Positions 27,831-35,125 of a stretch of DNA of 64,000 bases are shown one piece after another. The number at the start of each line of letters is the position of its first letter. Positions within the stretch are counted from its first letter, which is position 1. Made by a program: the position numbers and the translations under genes. The stretch comes from Chitinophaga sancti (GTDB lineage: Bacteria > Bacteroidota > Bacteroidia > Chitinophagales > Chitinophagaceae), in contig NZ_CP139972.1 of assembly GCF_034424315.1 (NCBI RefSeq), positions 6,456,501-6,520,500 on the forward strand, given 5' to 3'. Below the pieces are notes generated by a model, which searched no databases, was not told where the DNA came from, and saw only the letters and a list, made by a program, of their open reading frames with translations.

Positions 27831-28672
27831 ACAACATCCATTATTTTGAGTTCCTTTTTCTTAAACAGGGTAATGCCAACAACCAGCAGGACCAGCACTT
27901 CTGTCACACAAAAAGCTAAACGGAAATAGTGCACAGGTTCATTGGAAAAATAAGCAGCCCTGAATGTTTCAATAACAACTGTGAGCGGGTTTAACCAGAA
28001 TATTAACTGGTATTGCGGGGGAACAATTGATGCAGGGTACACCACCGGTGTGGCAAACATAAATAGCCGGAGTATAAACTGAAGCGCATAATCCAGGTCC
28101 CGGTACTTTGCAGTAAGCACGCTGATAATAAGCCCCGCTCCCAGGCCAAAACCTGCCGCCAGCATCAATAGCAATGGGGTAAGTAAGATGTAGTAATTAC
28201 CATACACACCTCCCGGTACCCAATGAAACAGGTAGAGCAGTATAAACAGCAACAATTGAATACAGATCCTGATGCTATGAGATATTACATTGCTGAAAGG
28301 AACTACCAGCCGGGGGAAATATACCTTATTGAAAATGTTGGCATTTTGCAAAAAAGTATACATCGTTCCATTCAGACAATCAGAAAAGAAACTCCAGAAC
28401 AGGATCCCTGACAAATAGAATAAAACAGGAGGGATACCGCCTGTTGAAATCTTTACCACTTTTCCGAAAATGATATAATAAACAAGTGTGGTGAGCACCG
28501 GTTGAATGAAAACCCAGAAAGGTCCTAAGATCGTTTGCTGATAACTTGCAATCAGGTTCCGCCTTACAAACCGGAACAACAGGTCTTTGTAACTCACTAA
28601 TTCCCGCAGGTTCCAGTCAAACCATTTTGTGTTGGCATTAATTTCCCAGTTCCAGCTTTCGTTATTTTTCAT
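27827..28672 (-). CDS. Polysaccharide ABC exporter permease (Wzm-like, ABC-2)
   Basis: 281 aa with six hydrophobic segments. The family N-terminus LVSYKDLLFRFVRRNLIASYQQTILGPFWVFIQPVLTTLVYYIIFGKVVKI is diagnostic of TagG/Wzm/KpsM-type permeases. A C-terminal YQLIFWLNPLTVVIETFRAAYF follows. It forms the inner-membrane channel with the adjacent ATPase. It lies 3 bp after the GT14-like gene. Confidence 0.94.
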   Translation of the reverse strand: MKNNESWNWEINANTKWFDWNLRELVSYKDLLFRFVRRNLIASYQQTILGPFWVFIQPVLTTLVYYIIFGKVVKISTGGIPPVLFYLSGILFWSFFSDCLNGTMYTFLQNANIFNKVYFPRLVVPFSNVISHSIRICIQLLLFILLYLFHWVPGGVYGNYYILLTPLLLMLAAGFGLGAGLIISVLTAKYRDLDYALQFILRLFMFATPVVYPASIVPPQYQLIFWLNPLTVVIETFRAAYFSNEPVHYFRLAFCVTEVLVLLVVGITLFKKKELKIMDVV

Positions 28673-28675
28673 CGG

Positions 28676-29542
28676 TTAAACCCAATTTTTAGAATAGAGG
28701 ATTGTTTCATCAATTTGGTCCTGGATCTGCCGGTCAATATTCTGATCAAATTTCCTGGCAAACAGCCGGCTACTATGCTGCAACCGGTCAAGGTCTGCCA
28801 TAGTGAGTATTTTGGGATGCGAACCGCCGGTAGAACGGTCTATATATCTGTAATTATCATTAATGATCATCTGGCGAAACGGACTGTTCATCAATAAGGT
28901 ATTGACCAGGAATTCATCTGGTGCCCAGGTATGCCTGAAAAATGAATTAAATTTCCCTTCCGACAGGAACTGGCTTAGATAAAATGCAGCTTCTCCACTC
29001 AGGGTCCAGTAAGCCGCCATTGGCCCGCCATAGAGCTGGTAGGGCAGGGGGAACGCCCGTTCCGGTAAGAGATTGGACAATATATTCTCCAGGCGGTGTT
29101 TTCCCCTGAACCTGTAGTCTATCAGGTGATACCGTGTATATCGCTGGTGCGCTTCATTCCACCAGTTAGTAGGAGGCGTTTCGGAGCTAAGAAAAGAATG
29201 ACCGGTATATGTATGAAGAAAATCGTAAATGTAACCAGGGGGCTTGATGGGGTAATCCTGCCCGCTCAGCAGGTTTACATAGTCATACGATCGGCCGCTG
29301 TCAAAGATAGCACGCAGCGACGCGCCTATGGCTTCTAACTGGCTAAATCCCGCCCAATGCACCATTTTGCGCTCCTGTACGGTAAATGTATTCGGTAGTC
29401 GTTCAAGTTGATAAAATGGCGCAATGTCTACCTTTTTGTCGAGGTGGACATAAAAGTCAAATTGCCGGTGGTAAAGTGTTTTAATCAATCTCTCTGCCAT
29501 AGCAGGATACTGGTGCAACACAATAATGTTGGCCATTCTCAT
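28676..29542 (-). CDS. Core-2/I-branching-type glycosyltransferase (GT14-like)
   Basis: The frame is open to 29803, but residues 1-87 look like translated AT-rich intergenic DNA. ATG at 29542 (MRMANIIVLHQYPAMAERL) gives 288 aa and the normal family N-terminus. Landmarks: DFYVHLDKK, SYDYVNLLSGQDYPIK, HWAGFSQLEAI, GGPMAAYWTLS and TWAPDEFLVNTLL. Family members transfer GlcNAc or xylose in branching linkages. It is the first gene of the six-gene operon. The roughly 250-bp AT-rich region upstream should hold its promoter, which I could not define. Confidence 0.85.
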   Translation of the reverse strand: MRMANIIVLHQYPAMAERLIKTLYHRQFDFYVHLDKKVDIAPFYQLERLPNTFTVQERKMVHWAGFSQLEAIGASLRAIFDSGRSYDYVNLLSGQDYPIKPPGYIYDFLHTYTGHSFLSSETPPTNWWNEAHQRYTRYHLIDYRFRGKHRLENILSNLLPERAFPLPYQLYGGPMAAYWTLSGEAAFYLSQFLSEGKFNSFFRHTWAPDEFLVNTLLMNSPFRQMIINDNYRYIDRSTGGSHPKILTMADLDRLQHSSRLFARKFDQNIDRQIQDQIDETILYSKNWV

Positions 29543-29793
29543 AACATTCTCATTGTGGTGTAACGGTAGTACGATATAGAGACAATTATTAGGGGAAACA
29601 CAGGTATAGTAAGTTATGCTAAAGTTAACAAACCCTCCTGAATAAAAGTTTAGTAATAATTCTACAAAATATGGGAGGTAAATATAAATGATAGTTGAAT
29701 AGATATGTAAAAAAGTGTTAAAATGCACCCAAAAGGCAATACAACAGAGCACTGGGTTTAAATTTGTACCCTCAGACACTTCCAACAATAAAT

Positions 29794-30231
29794 ATGAAAA
29801 CAAATTTCCCTACATCCTTTTTAGCCTGCGTATTAACAGTGTTTAGTTACGCATGTTCCGCTCAAAGCCCGGCACCGGTAGACAAAGCTGCCATTATGCT
29901 CAAGCAATTTTATACTGCCTATATCACTGTAATTGCAGGAGATATTAATACGGCAAAAGAAGAGAAAATCAGGAAACAGTATGTCACTGCGAAGCTCTTA
30001 AAAAGGATACAGGTCCTGACAGACAAGGAGGAACTTGATTATGATCTTTTTCTGCATGCACAGGATGCTGACACACGCGTGCTTCCTTATTTGAAAATAG
30101 TAAAGGACCCAAAGAAGCCAGATACTTATACTGTAACCTATGGTGACTCTTTTACTAAACACGATGCAAGCATAAAAGTGCATGTCATCAAAGAAGGAGA
30201 GAATTATAAGATAGATAATGTCTTAAACTAA
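29794..30231 (+). CDS. Exported DUF3828-like protein
   Basis: 145 aa from the ATG at 29794 (the frame extends to a TTG at 29764). The N-terminal signal runs through LACVLTVFSYACSAQ. Cleavage could be by SPI, or by SPII at the Cys with a poor lipobox. The mature part has AAIMLKQFYTAYITVIAG, RKQYVTAKLLKRIQ, DYDLFLHAQDAD and TYTVTYGDSF...IKVHVIKEGENYKIDNVLN, a layout I associate with small DUF3828 proteins. A TAAATTTG -7 box lies at 29759-29766. A strong terminator follows. Confidence 0.65.
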   Translation: MKTNFPTSFLACVLTVFSYACSAQSPAPVDKAAIMLKQFYTAYITVIAGDINTAKEEKIRKQYVTAKLLKRIQVLTDKEELDYDLFLHAQDADTRVLPYLKIVKDPKKPDTYTVTYGDSFTKHDASIKVHVIKEGENYKIDNVLN

Positions 30232-30233
30232 AT

Positions 30234-30266
30234 AAAAAGGGAAGTCTAAACCACTTCCCTTTTTTC
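30234..30266 (+). terminator. Terminator
   Basis: Arms AAAAAGGGAAGT and ACTTCCCTTTTTT with a 7-base loop lie 3 bp after the stop codon. Confidence 0.85.
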
Positions 30267-30364
30267 ATCTGATTATTTTAACCATGCAGACAGTACCTGG
30301 ATATCGTCAATGATCATTTAGTTTGAGCGTCCATAAAAAACAAATATTGATAGAATTCTTCGCG

Positions 30365-30372
30365 TAGATTTG
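30365..30372 (+). promoter_or_regulatory. -7 element for the thioesterase/oxidoreductase pair
   Basis: TAGATTTG matches TAnnTTTG, 28 bp upstream of the ATG at 30400. The nearest TTG (30347-30349) is only 15 bases away, so the -33 box is uncertain. Confidence 0.45.
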
Positions 30373-30399
30373 CCCATAACTGTAAAAAGGACCAACACA

Positions 30400-30816
30400 A
30401 TGGAATACATAAAAGAATATACCGTTAAACCAGAACACATCGACGTTCAAAACATCATGGACGGATTATACTACCCCTTTTATATGGAATATTGCAGACA
30501 CGACTTTATTAAAGACGTGCTGGGCTTTAGCCTGGAAGAGGAAGCACAGAAAGGGATTAACATGGTACTTTCTCAATATACCATCCAGTTCGTCCGCTCC
30601 CTGAAAAGAGACGATAAATTCACCGTTACCTGTCAGCTGATGGCAGATGGGAGTGGTAAACCACAGATCCATTTTGAGCAAAAGATCATGCTCAATAACA
30701 AGGTAGTTACCAAAGCGGTATTCACTGGCACCTGCGTACCAGCTACCGGTGGCAGGCCTTTCCTGCCCGAAGCAATTAAAGAAAAACTCAAAGACGCACC
30801 AGTTTTAAACGCATAA
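30400..30816 (+). CDS. Acyl-CoA thioesterase, 4HBT hotdog fold
   Basis: 138 aa from ATG 30400 (an upstream in-frame TTG is not needed). Hotdog landmarks: KPEHIDVQNIMDGLYYPFYMEYCRHDFI, where D-x-Q-N-x-x-x-x-x-Y-Y-x-x-Y-x-E matches the YbgC/4HBT active-site helix. It hydrolyses an acyl-CoA, substrate unknown. Only 3 bp separate it from the quinone oxidoreductase gene, so the two are co-transcribed. Confidence 0.85.
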   Translation: MEYIKEYTVKPEHIDVQNIMDGLYYPFYMEYCRHDFIKDVLGFSLEEEAQKGINMVLSQYTIQFVRSLKRDDKFTVTCQLMADGSGKPQIHFEQKIMLNNKVVTKAVFTGTCVPATGGRPFLPEAIKEKLKDAPVLNA

Positions 30817-30819
30817 ATT

Positions 30820-31791
30820 ATGAAGGCCATTGTCATTACCAAACCCGGAGGTCCGGAAGTATTGCAATTACAGGAATATCCTACACCCACACCAGGTGCA
30901 GAAGAAGTACTGATCGAAGTCAAAGCTGCTGGCCTTAACAGGGCCGATGTTTCTCAGCGTAAAGGGAAGTATCCTGCACCTCCGGGTGTAGTGCAGGAAA
31001 TTCTGGGTATGGAAGTAGCTGGTATCGTAATTGAATGTGGCCCGGATGTGACCATGTGGAAACCCGGCGATAAGGTATGTGCACTCATAGCAGGTGGCGG
31101 ATATGCCACTCATGTCACCGCCAAAGAAGGACAATGCCTGCCCGTTCCCGAAAAGCTCTCATTTGCCGAAGCTGCCAGCCTGCCGGAAGTAATCGCCACT
31201 GTATGGACAAACGTCTTCCAGCGGGCGCATTTACAAGCCGGAGAAAACCTCCTGGTCCATGGTGGTAGCAGCGGGATCGGTATTGCAGCTATTCAGCTGG
31301 GCCATGCCTTTGGCGCAAATGTATACGTAACCGTTGGCTCAGAAGAAAAAGGCAAGGCTTGCCTGGAGCTCGGTGCTGCCGGCTATGTCAATTATAAAGA
31401 ACAGGATTTCAAAGAAGCCTATGCCGGCACAGGTATGGACGTCATCCTTGATATGGTGGGAGGAGAGTACCTGGATAAAAATATCCAGCTGCTCAACACC
31501 GAAGGTCGCCTGGTATACATCAATACCATGGGTGGAAACATGGCCCCTTTGAATATTAACAGGGTGATGCAGAAACGCCTAACCGTCACCGGTACCACCC
31601 TGCGCCCCCGTGATTATACCTTTAGAAAAGCACTATCCCGGGAACTGCTGGAGAAAGTATGGCCGCTGGTCCAGGCCGGAAAATACAAACCTGTCATATA
31701 TGCAACATTTAAATATGACAGCGCGCCGGAAGCCCATGCCCTTATGGAAAGCAGCCAACATATCGGAAAGATTATATTAGTGAATGAATAA
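30820..31791 (+). CDS. NAD(P)H:quinone oxidoreductase, zinc-free MDR family
   Basis: 323 aa. It is a PIG3/QOR-type medium-chain reductase: MKAIVITKPGGPEVLQLQEYP, AGLNRADVSQRKGKYPAPPG, GMEVAGIV, the Rossmann motif LVHGGSSGIGIAAIQLGHAFGA (about 143-164) and the terminal ESSQHIGKIILV. Zinc ligands are missing, as expected for this subfamily. It reduces quinones or enones with NADPH. It is coupled to the upstream thioesterase. Confidence 0.92.
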   Translation: MKAIVITKPGGPEVLQLQEYPTPTPGAEEVLIEVKAAGLNRADVSQRKGKYPAPPGVVQEILGMEVAGIVIECGPDVTMWKPGDKVCALIAGGGYATHVTAKEGQCLPVPEKLSFAEAASLPEVIATVWTNVFQRAHLQAGENLLVHGGSSGIGIAAIQLGHAFGANVYVTVGSEEKGKACLELGAAGYVNYKEQDFKEAYAGTGMDVILDMVGGEYLDKNIQLLNTEGRLVYINTMGGNMAPLNINRVMQKRLTVTGTTLRPRDYTFRKALSRELLEKVWPLVQAGKYKPVIYATFKYDSAPEAHALMESSQHIGKIILVNE

Positions 31792-31802
31792 GCCTTTTAT
31801 AT

Positions 31803-31810
31803 TACTTTTG
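31803..31810 (+). promoter_or_regulatory. -7 element for the GHKL ATPase gene
   Basis: TACTTTTG matches TAnnTTTG, 22 bp before the ATG. No clear -33 TTG is seen. Confidence 0.4.
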
Positions 31811-31832
31811 CCCACTTAAATGCGCACGTAAT

Positions 31833-33080
31833 ATGAAAGAAAAAGTGTCTGTTACAGATACCGGTATACAGTCTTCCGGGCTTCCCCGGGACTACATGGA
31901 AGCGGTGGCAGAATATATCTGGAATGGTTTTGACGCAGCTGCATCCATCATCGATATCACTTTTGAAACAAATGAAATAGATACAATCCATAGTCTGTCT
32001 ATTACAGACAATGGTACAGGCATCGACTATGACCAGCTGAAGGAAACCTTCGGTAACTTTAACGACTCTATCAAGAAGGCTACTTTTCAGAAGACCTCTT
32101 CAGTCATCAAAGGAAGCAAAGGCCGTGGACGTTTCTCCTTTTCTGCCTTTAGCGGAAAAGCTTTGTGGAAAACGGTCTATAAAGACCAGACCACAGGTAA
32201 GCTGAATGCCTATGAGATTACGATCACCAAAAACTCTAAAGATTACTTCGACCCGCATGATAAGCGGGAGCTGTCAAAAGGCAATACTGGTACTATCGTT
32301 ACATTTACCGACCTCTTTGATGTTACCGGCTTTTCCTTTCAGTCCGACGAATTCAAAACCTTCCTGGAAAGAGAATTCGGCTGGTTCCTGATGCTAAACC
32401 GGGAAAAGGAATACCAGATCCGCATCAATGGCGTCGTATTACCTTATCAGCAGCTGATTGCAGAAACAGATATTGGTACCTTACCACTAAAAGATGCAGA
32501 GGGTAAAGAACACTTTTTTAAGATCACCTTTGTACGCTGGTCTGAGCGTATAGGCGACAAGTTCTTCTTTTATTTTCTCAACTCTCATCAGAAGGAGTTG
32601 TTCAAAGACCTGACATCATTCAATAATAATGCAATTGGTTTCTATCACAGTGTGTATGTAGAATCACGCTATTTCGATGCCTTCAATCCACAGGATAATG
32701 AATTGTCTCAAAACCTGTTTGAACGTACCCGCCAGCATGGCGTATTCAAAATGCTCATGAATCACCTGCATGAACTGGTTAGGTTGCGGCAAAAGGCATT
32801 TGTAGATGGGGAGGCTGCAGAGAAACTGGTAGATAACTACGAGAAGAACGGCATCATCCCAAAACTGCAGGATGGCAGGAAAAAGAAAGCCCTGCTCAAA
32901 GTAGTGAAGAGCCTGTACTGTATAGAACCCCGTTTATTCCAGGGATTAAACAAAGAACAGCAGCGCATTAATGTAGGCTTGCTGGGTATTTTGCTGGAAG
33001 CGGGTATGAAGGAAGACATCGTAGAACTGATCAGTCATATCGTTCCGCTCTCAGACGAAGACAGAAAACTCTTACGATAA
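31833..33080 (+). CDS. Stand-alone GHKL (HATPase_c_3) ATPase, possibly C-terminally shortened
   Basis: 415 aa. Bergerat ATP-binding fold: N box E27-YIW-N31-GFDA, G1 box D59-NGTG-63, G2 box G94-SKGRG. A transducer-like region follows (TGTIVTFTDLFDVTGF, EFGWFLMLNREKEYQIRINGVVLP), then a helical tail. This is the MORC/HSP90-like family of bacterial ATP-binding proteins, several of which occur in DNA-conflict settings. From memory, relatives can be longer than this one, and the gene stops exactly where a repeat begins. No nuclease partner is next to it. Confidence 0.8.
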   Translation: MKEKVSVTDTGIQSSGLPRDYMEAVAEYIWNGFDAAASIIDITFETNEIDTIHSLSITDNGTGIDYDQLKETFGNFNDSIKKATFQKTSSVIKGSKGRGRFSFSAFSGKALWKTVYKDQTTGKLNAYEITITKNSKDYFDPHDKRELSKGNTGTIVTFTDLFDVTGFSFQSDEFKTFLEREFGWFLMLNREKEYQIRINGVVLPYQQLIAETDIGTLPLKDAEGKEHFFKITFVRWSERIGDKFFFYFLNSHQKELFKDLTSFNNNAIGFYHSVYVESRYFDAFNPQDNELSQNLFERTRQHGVFKMLMNHLHELVRLRQKAFVDGEAAEKLVDNYEKNGIIPKLQDGRKKKALLKVVKSLYCIEPRLFQGLNKEQQRINVGLLGILLEAGMKEDIVELISHIVPLSDEDRKLLR

Positions 33081-33135
33081 AAACATTCATGAAAAAGATG
33101 GAATTCTCCAAAGGGAATGAAACCCATTTTCAGAA
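33078..33135 (+). repeat. Dispersed intergenic repeat, copy B
   Basis: It starts at the ATPase stop codon with the same TAAAAACATTCATGAAA seen at 13636, followed by the related 32-base block ending ATTTTCAGAA. Its second half is the beginning of the 115-bp tandem repeat. Confidence 0.7.
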
Positions 33136-33335
33136 GGGGCTGGCTAAAAAGTAAAATGAAGACGCTGAGAATTGCGTAAAAGCCATTTCGTCTCCATCAC
33201 CCCCACCCGAGAGGGGTACCCTCCAAAGGGAATGAAACCCATTTTCAGAAGGGGCTGGCTAAAAAGTAAAATGAAGACGCTGAGAATTGCGTAAAAGCCA
33301 TTTCGTCTCCATCACCCCCACCCGAGAGGGGTACC
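33106..33335. repeat. Exact 115-bp tandem duplication
   Basis: Copy 1 is 33106-33220 and copy 2 is 33221-33335. Reading base by base they are identical, starting CTCCAAAGGGAATG and ending GAGAGGGGTACC. GGCTGGCTAAAAAG inside each copy is complementary to TTTTTTAGTCAGCC just after copy 2, so the block can form a long hairpin. CGTCTCCAT inside also has its complement ATGGAGACG near 33377. Confidence 0.95.
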
Positions 33336-33416
33336 TTTTTTAGTCAGCCACTTTTATCTTCAAACGTTGCTACCAGATGGAGACGGGTCGGTCAGCAGGC
33401 AATGTCAAATTCTTAA
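33336..33416. other. Tail of the repeat region
   Basis: It holds the complementary arm TTTTTTAGTCAGCC and ATGGAGACG. There is no ORF. With the duplication it makes 336 bp of non-coding DNA between the convergent ATPase and VIT genes, probably acting as terminator for both. Confidence 0.5.
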
Positions 33417-34100
33417 TCAGCTCACTAATTTGGCCAGGGCAAAAGCTGCCACGGCTGCTATTATACCTGTAAGCGCTACCTTGAGCGTGCCTTTCATCAA
33501 AGGTTGCCCGGTTACTTTCGACTTAAAATACCCAAACACGAGCAGGGCTATTACAGTAATAATACAGGAGAAATAGAATCCCTGCTGATTGTTGGTCGTA
33601 ACAAGATAGGGGAACAAAGGAATGAACCCACCCGCCAGGTAAGAAAAGGCAATCGTCACGGCTGATTTTATCGCCCTGTCTTTATCTGGTTTGTCCAGAC
33701 CCAGTTCAAAACGCATCATAAAGTCGACCCACTTATCCTTATCCTGGCTGATTTGTAAAGTCACCTGTTTACTCAGTTCTTTATCTACACCCATGTCGAT
33801 AAAGATAGCTTCTACCTCCCTTCTTTCTATTTCCGGTACCTTTTCCACCTCTTCATACTCCCGTTTCAGTTCGGAATCATAATGCTCTATTTCCGTTTGG
33901 CCGGCCAGAAATCCACCTAATCCCATTGAAATACAGCCTGCTGCAATTTCCGAAAGTCCAGAAACGATGATGAGATGGTTGGTATCAAGCACCCCACTCA
34001 AACCAGCAGTAAGGGCAAAGGGTACAGTCAACCCGTCAGACATGCCGATAATAATATCTCTGACAAAATTGGAGCTATTGATGTGTGTTTCCTGATGCAT
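33417..34100 (-). CDS. VIT1/CCC1 family transporter
   Basis: 227 aa. N-terminal RDIIIGMSDGLTVPFALTAGLSGV is the family signature in helix 1, followed by SEIAAGCISMGLGGFLAGQTE. A long cytoplasmic metal-binding-type helical hairpin (EIEHYDSELKREYEEVEKVPEIERREVEAIF, rich in Glu) precedes three C-terminal helices (FSYLAGGFIPLFPYLV, YFSCIITVIALLVFGYF, VALTGIIAAVAAFALAKLV). Family members move Fe2+ or Mn2+ out of the cytosol. It is leftward and monocistronic. Confidence 0.92.
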   Translation of the reverse strand: MHQETHINSSNFVRDIIIGMSDGLTVPFALTAGLSGVLDTNHLIIVSGLSEIAAGCISMGLGGFLAGQTEIEHYDSELKREYEEVEKVPEIERREVEAIFIDMGVDKELSKQVTLQISQDKDKWVDFMMRFELGLDKPDKDRAIKSAVTIAFSYLAGGFIPLFPYLVTTNNQQGFYFSCIITVIALLVFGYFKSKVTGQPLMKGTLKVALTGIIAAVAAFALAKLVS

Positions 34101-34187
34101 GGATATTAGTATTGATATAAAATTATCAAAATAGAATGAGTATTTAAAATCTCCATTTTAGAGAGGGTTGATTTTCATAATATTATA

Positions 34188-34232
34188 AAGCGCCTGAATT
34201 TTATCCCTGAAATCAGCTATTTCAGGCGCCTG
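34188..34232. promoter_or_regulatory. Hairpin GCGCCTGAA ... TTCAGGCGC
   Basis: Arms of 9-10 bases (AGCGCCTGAA and TTTCAGGCGC) surround a 21-base spacer in non-coding DNA upstream of the decayed YiaA/B-like frame. A terminator or structured leader is possible. Confidence 0.4.
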
Positions 34233-34277
34233 ATAATTGGGGTTAATTTGTACCATATATAGAAATTTACAGATACA

Positions 34278-34450
34278 ATGAAGCAAGATCCATCGGTGGC
34301 ATTCATTGCCATATCCTGGCTTGCATTGCTTATTGGGTTCCCTCGCTACATCGTTGGCAGGTAGGACTCCCAAATGCAATTCAATCATAGCATTTGCTTT
34401 TTTTACTCAGCGTTTTTAGTGTTTTCGTAGGATGGAAGAATACCGCGTTG
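34278..34450 (+). pseudogene. Decayed YiaA/YiaB-like two-helix membrane protein gene
   Basis: ATG 34278 opens MKQDPSVAFIAISWLALLIGF, which matches the start of YiaA/YiaB-domain proteins (…SAAF-G-SW-ALL-G…). It then meets TAG at 34362. Reading past the stop gives DSQMQFN, which lines up with the family's WNAEM-LNE segment. A frame shift further on gives LSVFSVFVGWKNT, like the repeated LFG..AVQKNT motif. The pattern suggests a gene broken by stop, frameshift and internal loss. Identification is by eye and from memory. Confidence 0.45.
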
Positions 34451-34604
34451 AAACCGCAAAGCGTTGATATGAATAAAAGAGATATAGTTTTAGTGAATTG
34501 ATCCTGAATTGATTGTATTATTTGTAGTTGTTTCGTAGACGCTTTTTTTTTGCTTGTAGTACTTCCGTAGTAGGCAAAAAATAGCAGCACATAATTGGGG
34601 GAAA

Positions 34605-34612
34605 TACTTTTG
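34605..34612 (+). promoter_or_regulatory. -7 element for the DUF4870-like gene
   Basis: TACTTTTG matches TAnnTTTG, 33 bp upstream of the ATG at 34646. The -33 box is not evident. Confidence 0.4.
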
Positions 34613-34645
34613 TGACATCAACAATCACAAAAAAATGATCATATC

Positions 34646-34978
34646 ATGAAGGACAAAACATTAGCTATTATCGCCTACTGTACAATAATTGGTTGGGTAG
34701 TTGCATACGTAAAGTATAAGGAAACTACCGAACGTTCACCACTGGTGCGTTACCATCTTGCACAGGCCCTGGGTGTATTTATCGCGGGCCTTGCAATCTC
34801 AATTGTTGTTTCTATCGTTGCAAGAATAATTCCTTCACTGGGATTCATCTTGAGTGCAGCCGGCCTTCTTCCATTGATTCTGCTGATTTTTGGAATAATC
34901 ACCGCTTCTAACGAAGCACAGAGACCAGTACCTGTTGTGGGTAAAGTCTTCGAAAACAAATTCAGCTTTCTGAACTAA
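34646..34978 (+). CDS. DUF4870/Tic20-like small membrane protein
   Basis: 110 aa. MKDKTLAIIAYCTIIGWVVAYVKYKETTERSPLVRYHLAQALGVFI is the DUF4870-type start (helix, then K…SPLVRYH-AQ-L). Two more helices at about 50-67 and 70-90 follow, and the tail is polar (ASNEAQRPVPVVGKVFENKFSF). Its function is unknown. It ends before a convergent asparaginase gene with a shared stem-loop. Confidence 0.8.
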   Translation: MKDKTLAIIAYCTIIGWVVAYVKYKETTERSPLVRYHLAQALGVFIAGLAISIVVSIVARIIPSLGFILSAAGLLPLILLIFGIITASNEAQRPVPVVGKVFENKFSFLN

Positions 34979-35050
34979 TCTGTTTTCAGAAAAATATTAA
35001 TCCCCATCATTGTTGAAAAACCCGGATTAACTATCCTTTTGAAAGCATAA

Positions 35051-35119
35051 AAAGACTGACTAATAAGGTTTTATTTACCATTCCCCCTTACGAAGATGGT
35101 GGCCTGTTAGTCAGTCTTT
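35051..35119. terminator. Long-looped inverted repeat between convergent genes
   Basis: Perfect 13-base arms AAAGACTGACTAA (35051-35063) and TTAGTCAGTCTTT (35107-35119) enclose 43 bases, which hold a further ACCAT/ATGGT pair. It could be a bidirectional terminator. The large loop is unusual for that. Confidence 0.6.
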
Positions 35120-35125
35120 CTGCAT

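Noticed and set aside
28676..29803. Longer start for the GT14-like enzyme (375 aa)
   Set aside because: The extra 87 residues are translated AT-rich intergenic DNA and overlap the divergent gene's promoter and start.
34158..34388. 76-aa minus-strand ORF in the 34-kb gap
   Set aside because: It lies opposite the YiaA/B-like remnant. It is cysteine-rich and irregular, with no signal or motif.
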